5,062 bases of DNA, from positions 1 through 5,062 of the forward strand of contig PEWW01000131.1 of NCBI GenBank assembly GCA_002779345.1. Reading direction: 5' to 3'. Both the position numbers and the translations under genes were made by a program. Of this stretch, positions 1 through 5,062 are shown piece after piece. The first letter of the stretch is position 1, and each line of letters begins with the position of its first letter. Origin of the DNA: Candidatus Omnitrophica bacterium CG07_land_8_20_14_0_80_50_8 (GTDB lineage Bacteria > Omnitrophota > Gorgyraeia > 2-02-FULL-51-18). The notes under the pieces are model-generated. The model ran no database searches and had not been told where the DNA came from. It saw only the letters and a program-made list of their open reading frames with translations.

Positions 1-85
1 GCTCCGCGGACTCGCCGCAGGCGCACCAATGGTATTCCCCGGGTTGGACGTCCATCACAAACGGCACGTTTTGTTTAATACTCAT
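1..85 (-). CDS. CDGSH iron-sulfur domain protein (N-terminal part, cut by window edge)
   Basis: Only the first 28 codons are visible; the gene runs off the left edge. The peptide begins MSIKQNVPFVMDVQ and continues PGEYHWCACGESAE. This matches the start of the CDGSH (mitoNEET-like) motif, in which a Pro-Gly-x-Tyr-x-Trp stretch leads into C-x-C-x2-S, followed later by P-x-CDG-S-H. The two visible cysteines would be the first two of the three Cys and one His that hold a 2Fe-2S cluster; the CDGSH half itself lies outside the window. Proteins of this family are small redox or cluster-transfer proteins. The start is secure: a perfect AGGAGG sits four bases upstream of the ATG. That binding site overlaps the stop codon of the preceding thioredoxin-like gene, so the two are almost certainly co-transcribed. 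There is no signal peptide, so it is probably cytoplasmic. Confidence 0.8.
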   Translation of the reverse strand, partial: MSIKQNVPFVMDVQPGEYHWCACGESAE

Positions 86-89
86 GATG

Positions 90-95
90 CCTCCT
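90..95 (-). promoter_or_regulatory. Consensus ribosome binding site of the CDGSH gene, overlapping the upstream stop codon
   Basis: On the minus strand the sequence reads TAGGAGGCATCATG. The TAG (96-94) ends the thioredoxin-like gene, AGGAGG (95-90) is a full Shine-Dalgarno, and ATG starts at 85. The overlap of stop and binding site suggests that ribosomes ending on the first gene re-initiate on the second. Confidence 0.85.
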
Positions 96-690
96 AATGG
101 TTAAAGTACCCCGGTTCGTTTCCCGGTTTCCACTTGATATTACATCCCCTACTGGGTTTTTGCCTCAAGCCGACGGGTCTGCCCGTTAAGACGGCCTCAA
201 TGGCATCCCTCAGATCGCGGCCGGTCACCGGTTTTCCGTTTCCAGGCCTTGAGTCATCCAACTGTCCGCGGTACACCAGCTCACGCGCGGCGTTAAACAG
301 AAAAAAATCGGGCGTACAGGCCGCTGTAAAAGACTTCGCCGCGCACTGGCTCTCATCGTAGCAAAGCGGGTAAATCAGCCCAATCTCCAGGGCAAATTCT
401 TTAAGATTCGCCGGTGAATCCTCACGGTAATTTTTAGCGTCATTTGAGCTAATCGCCACGATCCCAAGCTCTTTAGTTTGATAATCCCTTCCTAATTGTG
501 AAAGCTGTGCTTTGATGTGTTGGACATAGGGGCAATGACGGCATATAAACATCACCAGCAGGGGCGGGGTGACCCCGTCCCTGCCTGAAAAATCTGTTAA
601 CGAAACCTTCTTCCCCGAGACAACGTCGGTCAGCGAAAAATCAGGCGCTTTGGTTTTAAGCGCGAGCATTGTGGAAGGCGTTAAAGACAT
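94..690 (-). CDS. Thioredoxin family protein (AhpC/TSA-like redoxin, CRHC motif)
   Basis: A 198-residue cytoplasmic thioredoxin-fold protein with no signal peptide. It opens with MSLTPSTM and then APDFSLTDVVSGK (15-27), the usual N-terminal strand of AhpC/TSA-type redoxins. The active-site motif is C50-R-H-C53-P-Y, after the strand LLVMFI. ISSND (80-84) and the cis-proline region C125-T-P-D-F-F follow, then YRGQLDDSRPGN (140-151), which typifies this bacterial subfamily. The tail GCNIKWKPGNEP near 182-193 is also characteristic, so the protein looks complete. The exact substrate is unknown; a dithiol-disulfide or peroxide reductase role is inferred. The open frame extends upstream to 810 but that part lies within the preceding gene and has low-complexity arginine-rich sequence. 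The ATG at 690, seven bases after the preceding stop, fits the family start. Its ribosome binding site is weak, so translational coupling is likely. The CDGSH gene follows directly. Confidence 0.9.
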   Translation of the reverse strand: MSLTPSTMLALKTKAPDFSLTDVVSGKKVSLTDFSGRDGVTPPLLVMFICRHCPYVQHIKAQLSQLGRDYQTKELGIVAISSNDAKNYREDSPANLKEFALEIGLIYPLCYDESQCAAKSFTAACTPDFFLFNAARELVYRGQLDDSRPGNGKPVTGRDLRDAIEAVLTGRPVGLRQKPSRGCNIKWKPGNEPGYFNH

Positions 691-697
691 GGCGCTT

Positions 698-1300
698 TCA
701 TAACTCGTCATCCTCCGAGGGTTTTGGCGGTGGCGGCGCCTCCGGCTTCTTAAATCGATCTTCGGTGCAGTCATAAAATCTGGCGCCGTTCCATTTATAG
801 ATCCTCTCATAACTGTCCTTCTTAGGATCCCGGCCCGGCCGGTCGTCGCGGTATTTGGCTACCATTTCATTCACACCGTCACGATCCGTGTCTTTTTCAA
901 CGAAAGAAGGAAAATTGGAGTAAACCAAAAGCTCTTCTTTGATGTGCCGCCCGTCAAACGAATAGACTCTGCGGTCAATGTTCGATCCCCTTTTCGCGTC
1001 GACGACAATAAACGGCTTGATCTTCGGCGAAAGAACCAACGCTTTTAAGTAGGTCGTATCGAGGTTGAGTCCTTCTTTAAGCGGTACCGAATAGGTCTTT
1101 CCCAACGATTTTATCTCAAAACTGGCCGTGCAATTGCCATAATCATCCGGTTCGCTATAAAATAAAGAAACATTTTCCATTTTCCCGTCCCCGTCCAAAT
1201 CCACGGGCTTCAGTTCATCGACGGAAACATCAGCCGATGCGCGGGCCGGCCAAACTATCAGTGCTAACGCCAGGCATAACCATCTGAAAAAATGGCTCAT
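698..1300 (-). CDS. Secreted protein with two DxDxDG acidic loops (VCBS/FG-GAP-like), function unknown
   Basis: A 200-residue protein with a clear signal peptide: n-region MSHFFRW, hydrophobic core LCLALALIVW, and a likely cut after Ala-Ser-Ala (residue 23). The mature part has DLDGDGKMEN (34-43) and DTDRDGVNE (137-145). These resemble the calcium-binding Asp/Gly loops of FG-GAP/VCBS or EF-hand-like repeats, which often sit on the surface of beta-rich secreted proteins. Two cysteines (57 and 178) could form a disulfide after export. The tail is proline- and acid-rich (APPPPKPSEDDEL) and probably disordered. I do not recognise a specific family beyond these loops. The ATG at 1300 is chosen because GAGG lies four bases upstream and it starts the signal peptide cleanly; a TTG at 1327 is the only in-frame extension. 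A promoter-like pair lies just upstream. It is the first gene of the leftward unit, followed seven bases later by the thioredoxin-like gene. Confidence 0.75.
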   Translation of the reverse strand: MSHFFRWLCLALALIVWPARASADVSVDELKPVDLDGDGKMENVSLFYSEPDDYGNCTASFEIKSLGKTYSVPLKEGLNLDTTYLKALVLSPKIKPFIVVDAKRGSNIDRRVYSFDGRHIKEELLVYSNFPSFVEKDTDRDGVNEMVAKYRDDRPGRDPKKDSYERIYKWNGARFYDCTEDRFKKPEAPPPPKPSEDDEL

Positions 1301-1304
1301 AGAA

Positions 1305-1308
1305 CCTC
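1305..1308 (-). promoter_or_regulatory. Ribosome binding site (GAGG) deciding the start of the secreted protein
   Basis: On the minus strand ACGAGGTTCTATG places GAGG four bases before the ATG at 1300. The alternative TTG start at 1327 has no such site, so this fixes the start of the 200-residue secreted protein. Confidence 0.6.
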
Positions 1309-1336
1309 GTTTGTGTGTCACAACCAAATTTTAATC

Positions 1337-1366
1337 ATTCTAACGCACCGGCAAAGCGAAGCTCAA
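1337..1366 (-). promoter_or_regulatory. Putative sigma-70 type promoter for the leftward unit
   Basis: Reading the minus strand, TTGAGC (1366-1361) and TAGAAT (1342-1337) are separated by 18 bases. They match the sigma-70 -35 consensus at four of six positions and the -10 at five of six. Transcription would begin near 1330, leaving a leader of about 30 bases with a GAGG ribosome binding site. The placement is sensible, but the call rests on consensus matching alone. Confidence 0.45.
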
Positions 1367-1367
1367 C

Positions 1368-1410
1368 TAAAATCTAGTCCATTTTTTTCTTTCGTAAAAT
1401 CTGCTCCATT
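1368..1410. repeat. Pair of 16-base direct repeats in the divergent control region (candidate operator)
   Basis: Copy one (1368-1383) reads TAAAATCTAGTCCATT and copy two (1395-1410) reads TAAAATCTGCTCCATT. They agree at 14 of 16 positions, differing only in the central AG/GC pair, with 11 bases between them and a 27-base period. Copy two fills the space just upstream of the putative -10 of the rightward gene, and copy one lies directly upstream of the putative -35 of the leftward unit. This is the layout expected of a shared operator for a regulator of both transcripts, though no regulator gene is visible here. A chance or recent local duplication is the alternative. Confidence 0.5.
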
Positions 1411-1418
1411 GGTATAGT
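1410..1418 (+). promoter_or_regulatory. Putative extended -10 promoter of the AI-2E family gene
   Basis: TGGTATAGT combines a TG-N extension with TATAGT, a five of six match to the sigma-70 -10 hexamer. The expected -35 position (about 1390-1395, TTTCGT) is poor, as is common for extended -10 promoters. The last base of the hexamer lies six bases before the ATG at 1425, so the predicted transcription start falls at or next to the start codon. Confidence 0.4.
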
Positions 1419-1424
1419 ACAATC

Positions 1425-2480
1425 ATGATCCGGGATCGACTCGTTTCATTTTTCTCTGTTTCCCTGCTGATTTTTATCTTTTACCAAATCTGCCTGATTT
1501 TTTCAATTTTCTTCGAGCCTATCTTCTGGGCTTGTGTTTTAGCTTTCGTTTTCTATCCGCTTTATAATAAATTACTCAAAGGGCTGAGCAATCATAAAAC
1601 GCCCGCGGCGCTGTTGACGCTCCTAATCATTCTTCTGACCGTCCTGCCGCTTTTGGCGATACTGATCGTGCATCTTGCGATTGAGGCCGCCAGATTCTAT
1701 CACTTCTTTTGGAACGCCGTTGAGACCGGACGTCTGAAAGATCTGATGGATCATGTCCGGCAGCTGCCGTTCGTCCACCGGCTTGAATCTCATGAGGTTT
1801 TGGCGAGTTTTATCCACAAAAACTCCCAGAGCTGGGTATTAAACGCCGCGAAGAGCCTGGGCAGTTTGACCGCGAGGCACGCCGCCCTCATCACCAAAAA
1901 CATTTTTCTGTTCGGGCTAGATCTGGTTTTGACCCTTTTTCTCTCTTTTTTCTTTTTGAAAGACGGCGACAAGATCTACCGTTTTATATATACGATCACA
2001 CCGCTGGATGAACCGGACAAAAAACATATCTTTGAACAAATTACCAACACTTTTGCGGCGGTGATCCACGGACAGATTTTGACCGCTATCGCCCAAGCGA
2101 TCGTGGCCGGTATCATTTTCTGGTCACTTAAACTGCCGCTTCCCATTTTTTTTGCAAGCCTCACGTTTCTTGCGGCGTTTATTCCGGTGATGGGAGCGTC
2201 GTTGGTATGGGGCGCGTTCGTGATCTACTTTGTCATGGGTCAGCAATTCCACAAGGCGCTTCTTTTATTTCTTCTGGGGACCTTCATCATCAGCTTGGTG
2301 GATAATTTCCTGAAACCGTTCTTCATCGGCGAAAAGACAAAACTTCCCTATCTGCTTCTCTTCTTAGGAATTCTGGGAGGTCTCACACTCTATGGATTTG
2401 TCGGGATCTTTCTGGCGCCGGCTGTCATTTCGCTTTTCTTTGCCCTGATCAGAATTTACCGCGCGAAATATTTTAAGTAG
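1425..2480 (+). CDS. AI-2E family transporter (PerM/YdiK-like membrane protein)
   Basis: A 351-residue polytopic inner-membrane protein with the AI-2E exporter layout. Hydrophobic segments lie near residues 8-28, 32-48 and 61-86. A largely polar, helical stretch (about 87-150) follows, then segments near 153-178, 212-234, 237-272, 278-298 and 308-343. Family landmarks are FFFLKDGDKIYRF (175-187), the region IPVMGASLVWG (253-263), DNFLKP (293-298), and the C-terminal GILGGLTLYGFVGIFLAP (315-332). The length is typical. Members include TqsA, linked to autoinducer-2 export, and others acting in ion or proton antiport, so the substrate cannot be assigned. The ATG at 1425 is the only reasonable start, yet there is no Shine-Dalgarno before it, and a -10-like element lies so close that the message may be leaderless. 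The gene stands alone, divergent from the leftward redox unit and convergent with the next unit, one base from its stop. Confidence 0.9.
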   Translation: MIRDRLVSFFSVSLLIFIFYQICLIFSIFFEPIFWACVLAFVFYPLYNKLLKGLSNHKTPAALLTLLIILLTVLPLLAILIVHLAIEAARFYHFFWNAVETGRLKDLMDHVRQLPFVHRLESHEVLASFIHKNSQSWVLNAAKSLGSLTARHAALITKNIFLFGLDLVLTLFLSFFFLKDGDKIYRFIYTITPLDEPDKKHIFEQITNTFAAVIHGQILTAIAQAIVAGIIFWSLKLPLPIFFASLTFLAAFIPVMGASLVWGAFVIYFVMGQQFHKALLLFLLGTFIISLVDNFLKPFFIGEKTKLPYLLLFLGILGGLTLYGFVGIFLAPAVISLFFALIRIYRAKYFK

Positions 2481-2481
2481 C

Positions 2482-3267
2482 TCAAAAATCCCATTCGATC
2501 ATATCGCTTGCGGCTGACCTTGAGGCGGCGTCGACGGAAATGGTCAGGTCATCAATGACCTTCGGCGGAATAAAATACATCACATTCTCTGTGGGTAGAC
2601 CCCGTCGTATGGAGCTGGGAAACATAAAATAAATCGTATTATTTAAGTTGATCGTCATCCAGAGGTGGATGCCGGAACCTTCCTTAATAAGGAAAGGCCT
2701 GTCGAAATCCCGTCGCGGATAGATCTCCATCGTGTCGTTAGTATCCTCATAATCGAGATTTAAATGCTCGATCATCAGACCTTCTGTGCTATCACTCCAA
2801 GTCGGCGCGGCTACTTTGAATGATTTAATCTCACCCGGAAGCTTCGAGGCCTTAGTGGCCGTACCGCCGACCGTGATTTCGCCGCCGCCTCTTGTAAAAT
2901 TTTTTCCGTCCCGACCCGAGACCTTGAGTATTTCGGAAAGTACAAGCTTGAAGTTCACATATTTCCCGCGAGGCACCCTTTTATAATTGACACAGGAAAA
3001 AATCACGTCATCGGAGAGAAGGCTGTATTCATATTCCGGCGTACTGACGGTGATCCACTCGCCCGAAATGTTTTTCAATAACACTTTCTTCACGGTGACA
3101 ATACAACGGCTCGCGTCGCCGGAAGCGTAGCCAAGATCGGTTCCCGCGAATAACGCCGCAACAATCAGCAGGAGGCCGGCCCAGTAACACGTCATTGGGA
3201 GGAGTCCGTGAGGAGGATAGGTAACATTTTTTACCGCGTTCGTATTAGGAATCAATACGGATATCAT
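2482..3267 (-). CDS. Secreted DUF4382-like protein, long paralogue with insertion; function unknown
   Basis: An uncharacterised exported protein, paralogous to the gene just upstream. Numbering from the 3267 start, a hydrophobic core WAGLLLIVAALFAG (29-42) ends in a plausible cleavage site around GYASGDA. The mature part opens with CIVTVKKVLLKN, then SGEWITV (68-74) and VPRGKYVNFKLVL (98-110), which align with the paralogue. This strand pattern (a transition to Gly-x-Trp-x-x-L/V, then VPxGxY) resembles DUF4382, a beta-sandwich domain of secreted and lipoproteins; that match is from memory of the family. The C-terminal half shares W-x-x-x-x-L-x-x-T and F-I-P-P-K. Between them lies an extra stretch of about 50 residues (about 121-175). 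The start is uncertain: ATG 3267 overlaps the upstream gene by 23 bases, while ATG 3195 gives 237 residues with the signal peptide at the very N-terminus. Neither has a ribosome binding site. Confidence 0.7.
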   Translation of the reverse strand: MISVLIPNTNAVKNVTYPPHGLLPMTCYWAGLLLIVAALFAGTDLGYASGDASRCIVTVKKVLLKNISGEWITVSTPEYEYSLLSDDVIFSCVNYKRVPRGKYVNFKLVLSEILKVSGRDGKNFTRGGGEITVGGTATKASKLPGEIKSFKVAAPTWSDSTEGLMIEHLNLDYEDTNDTMEIYPRRDFDRPFLIKEGSGIHLWMTINLNNTIYFMFPSSIRRGLPTENVMYFIPPKVIDDLTISVDAASRSAASDMIEWDF

Positions 3268-3808
3268 CGCTAGGGATCACAATCCTTTCATCATCGACTG
3301 TTATAGTCGCGCTTTTTACATTTTTCGGAGGAACGAAAACCGCGCTGGAATCTGAGGTATGCATGGTGTCGGAAAGATCCAGTACAAACCAGACGCTCAC
3401 GAAAGAACGCGTGCTCACTTTCAGAGGCTTAAGGAAATCCGTCTTTCCGTAAATCATGATTTCGCCGTGTGGGGCGTCGTAGGTAAAATCAACCTGATCG
3501 AGGTCTTTTCCCTTAATCGTCCTCAGAAGTGTGATCTTGAAATTCTTGTAGTTGGCCGGAGGAACGCGCCGGCCGTTATTAAAGAAAGAAACGACGGGTT
3601 CCTGGCTCACGAGGTCCACCCGGTGGTCCGGCTCAATCACCGTGAGCCACTCGCCGGAACTCTTTTTTAACTCCACACTTTTGATCGTAATAATACATTC
3701 GGAAGGACTGTCAGAAAAAGCCACACCGGAAAAAACAAGCCCGCTTGTCAGAAAAGCTAAAAAAAACACCGTCATTTCGAGGCTTAAAAAGCCGAGAAAT
3801 CTCCTCAC
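3245..3808 (-). CDS. Secreted DUF4382-like protein, short paralogue; function unknown
   Basis: A 187-residue exported protein. The N-terminus MRRFLGFLSL followed by MTVFFLAFLTSGLVFSGVAF makes a signal peptide with a cut expected near Ala30 to Ser34. The mature protein starts with SPSECIITIKSVELKKSSGE, then W54-L-T-V, VDLVS (64-68), VPPANYKNFKITLL (82-95), GEIMIYG (115-121), VWFVLDLSDT (139-148) and VFVPPK (157-162). The VPxxxY strand and preceding Trp segment resemble DUF4382; I infer a beta-sandwich, not an enzyme. Its closest visible relative is the next gene, so the pair arose by tandem duplication. The start is GTG at 3808, three bases after the purC stop, with no upstream ribosome binding site, suggesting coupling to purC; ATG at 3775 is the alternative but would remove the two arginines of the n-region. 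The role is unknown. Confidence 0.72.
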   Translation of the reverse strand: MRRFLGFLSLEMTVFFLAFLTSGLVFSGVAFSDSPSECIITIKSVELKKSSGEWLTVIEPDHRVDLVSQEPVVSFFNNGRRVPPANYKNFKITLLRTIKGKDLDQVDFTYDAPHGEIMIYGKTDFLKPLKVSTRSFVSVWFVLDLSDTMHTSDSSAVFVPPKNVKSATITVDDERIVIPSDDIRIDS

Positions 3809-3811
3809 GGA

Positions 3812-4717
3812 TCAGGTTAATTCTTTTCCTGTCAGCTTCTTAAAAACATCCCTGTAAGCGCGGGATGTCTGAACCGCGATTGCTGACGGCAAGGACGGCG
3901 CGGGCGGCGTTTGGTTCCAGCCTGATTTCAAAAGCCAATTTCTTACGATTTGTTTGTCAAGACTAGGCTGGTCTTGGCCGGGCTTGTAGGTGTCTTTAGG
4001 CCAAAACCTTGAGCTGTCCGGCGTAAGCACCTCATCGATCAAAATAAGCTCATCCTTATAGATTCCAAACTCAAATTTGGTGTCCGCGATCAATAGGCCG
4101 CGGGTTTTCGCAAATTCAACACCTCGCTTGTAAATCTCGATTGACAGGTCCCTGATCTGATGAGCTATCTTTTCCCCCACTAGTTTAATTGTCTCATGAA
4201 GATCAATGTTCATGTCGTGGCCGACAGCGGCCTTTGTGGCGGGTGTGAAGATTGGCTGGGGCAATTCTGAGCACTGTTCCATCCCCTTCGGCAGAGCATA
4301 ACCGCAGATCCGCCCTGTCTTTTGATAATCCTTCCAACCGGAGCCCGCGATAAATCCGCGAACGACGCACTCCACGGGAAGTGGCCGCGCGCGATGCACC
4401 AGCAGGGAACGCCCGGCCAGCGACGCGCCAAATTCAGTCACCAGCGGCGCGTCCAGTCCCATTTTTTCGACAGTCGCGGTGATCAGGTGATTTTTCGCCA
4501 ACGCTTTAAATTTCTCGAACCAAAAAAGAGAGATTTGATTCAACACACGGCCCTTGTCAATGATCGGCGTAGGCAACACCGCATCAAACGCGCTTAAACG
4601 GTCCGTGGTCACGATCAAAAGTCTGTCATCGCCAACGCCATAAATATCCCGCACCTTGCCCCGGTTGAGAAGCGGCAACGGCAACCGCGTCTCCCACACT
4701 GTCTCGCGTTCGGTCAT
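3812..4717 (-). CDS. purC: Phosphoribosylaminoimidazole-succinocarboxamide synthase (SAICAR synthetase)
   Basis: This cytoplasmic enzyme of purine synthesis joins CAIR and L-aspartate at the cost of ATP to give SAICAR. At 301 residues it is the longer form seen in yeast Ade1 and many bacteria, not the roughly 240-residue E. coli type. Motifs in order are GKVRDIY (20-26, ATP-binding), DRLSAFD (39-45), KGRVLNQIS (55-63), PVECVVRGFIAGSGW (114-128), FTPATKA (157-163), GHDMNID (166-172), the SAICAR signature IADTKFEFG (210-218), and IDEVLTPDSSRFW (227-239). All key regions look intact. The start at 4717 is preferred because GGGGA lies five bases upstream and MTERETVWETRLP fits family N-termini; an ATG at 4729 would add four residues without a ribosome binding site. 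The preceding sua5 ends 18 bases before this start, and the next gene begins three bases after the stop, so purC is mid-operon. Confidence 0.97.
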   Translation of the reverse strand: MTERETVWETRLPLPLLNRGKVRDIYGVGDDRLLIVTTDRLSAFDAVLPTPIIDKGRVLNQISLFWFEKFKALAKNHLITATVEKMGLDAPLVTEFGASLAGRSLLVHRARPLPVECVVRGFIAGSGWKDYQKTGRICGYALPKGMEQCSELPQPIFTPATKAAVGHDMNIDLHETIKLVGEKIAHQIRDLSIEIYKRGVEFAKTRGLLIADTKFEFGIYKDELILIDEVLTPDSSRFWPKDTYKPGQDQPSLDKQIVRNWLLKSGWNQTPPAPSLPSAIAVQTSRAYRDVFKKLTGKELT

Positions 4718-4735
4718 TTTAATCCCCATAATTTG

Positions 4736-5062
4736 TCAGTTGACTCTCAATATTGAATTTTTTAAATATTCCCTGATCTCCACATGCCCCGCCGCCGCCT
4801 TTCGCAAACGGTCCATGATCGCAATCCCCAACCCTTGCTCGAGCACCGCTTCGGCGACAAGGATATCGAGATTCATTTTATCAAGTTTACGAATGGTTCC
4901 AAAGAGATTCACAGCCGCTTCACGCAGATCTCGGCCGGGGCTTAAATCTTCCACGCTCTCAAAAAGAGGAGTGCCCTCTTCCGCTTTAAATAAATCCTTT
5001 CGCCCAAAATACAAGAGTCCGATACGCGGCCAGGTAATTTTCTTTTGCTGAAATAACTTTTG
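4736..5062 (-). CDS. sua5: L-threonylcarbamoyladenylate synthase, Sua5 type (C-terminal part, cut by window edge)
   Basis: The reading frame is open from the right edge to a TGA at 4738-4736, giving 108 visible residues; the start lies outside. The visible part matches the C-terminal SUA5 domain of the long form of the enzyme that makes threonylcarbamoyl-AMP for the tRNA t6A37 modification. Landmarks (numbered from the edge) are RIGLLYFG (13-20), LSPGRDLREAAVNLF (40-54) with IRKLD following, a Leu-Asp-Ile-Leu-Val-Ala-Glu strand (65-71), and GLGIAIMDRLRKAA (77-90). The E. coli TsaC type lacks this domain, so the organism uses a two-domain Sua5. The catalytic YrdC domain would be upstream and cannot be checked. 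It lies directly before purC and probably shares its transcript. Confidence 0.85.
   Translation of the reverse strand, partial: QKLFQQKKITWPRIGLLYFGRKDLFKAEEGTPLFESVEDLSPGRDLREAAVNLFGTIRKLDKMNLDILVAEAVLEQGLGIAIMDRLRKAAAGHVEIREYLKNSILRVN

Noticed and set aside
691..810. N-terminal extension of the thioredoxin-like protein to an ATG at 810 or 711
   Set aside because: It lies inside the preceding gene, encodes arginine-rich low-complexity sequence, and family members start at MxLTPSTM, matching the ATG at 690. At 711 the GGAGG abuts the ATG with no spacing.
1301..1327. TTG start at 1327 for the secreted protein
   Set aside because: It would add nine residues before the signal peptide and lacks a ribosome binding site, while ATG 1300 has GAGG at good spacing.
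1381..1390. T-run in the divergent region as a possible terminator
   Set aside because: No GC-rich stem precedes it, and both flanking genes point away from this region, so there is no transcript to end here.
1623..2164. Three minus-strand open frames within the AI-2E gene
   Set aside because: They show no motif and arise from the complement of membrane-segment codons in a strongly supported gene.
3274..3285. Small inverted repeat GGATCACAATCC
   Set aside because: The stem is only four base pairs, lies inside the coding region of the short paralogue, and has no following T-run.
4656..5051. 131-residue open frame on the plus strand
   Set aside because: It runs antisense across the sua5-purC junction, has no recognisable motif, and is a shadow of two well-supported genes.

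Overview
The window is a gene-dense stretch of a bacterial chromosome with roughly even GC. It holds seven protein genes and the start of an eighth, with no RNA genes, mobile elements or CRISPR. The longest non-coding stretch is the 124 bases at 1301-1424. Secreted proteins with cleavable-looking signal peptides, a PerM-like membrane protein and a two-domain Sua5 suggest a free-living bacterium, possibly Gram-negative. Nothing here fixes the phylum; an uncultured lineage is possible but this is only a guess.

Layout. A leftward unit (1-1300) runs from a small secreted protein with two acidic Asp/Gly loops, through a cytoplasmic thioredoxin-fold protein with a CRHC motif, into a CDGSH iron-sulfur protein cut by the window edge. 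The last two genes are tightly packed: the stop codon of the thioredoxin gene overlaps the ribosome binding site of the CDGSH gene. A divergent control region (1301-1424) separates this unit from a rightward AI-2E/PerM family membrane protein gene (1425-2480). That region carries a plausible promoter in each direction and two near-identical 16-base direct repeats that look like a shared operator.

The right half (2482-5062) is a second leftward unit: the C-terminal part of sua5 (tRNA t6A synthesis), purC (purine synthesis), then two tandem paralogous secreted proteins with a fold signature resembling DUF4382. All gaps in it are tiny (18 and 3 bases by the starts chosen here, then either an overlap or 49 bases), so co-transcription is likely. 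It meets the AI-2E gene tail to tail with one base between the stop codons, so no ordinary intergenic terminator fits there.

Functionally the left unit looks redox-related in its last two genes. The right unit joins housekeeping enzymes to a pair of uncharacterised envelope or exported proteins. The most notable items are the paralogous secreted pair, one member of which carries a large insertion that may be an internal duplication, and the repeat-bearing divergent promoter with a possibly leaderless membrane-protein mRNA. I saw no clear evidence of a wholly new multi-gene system.
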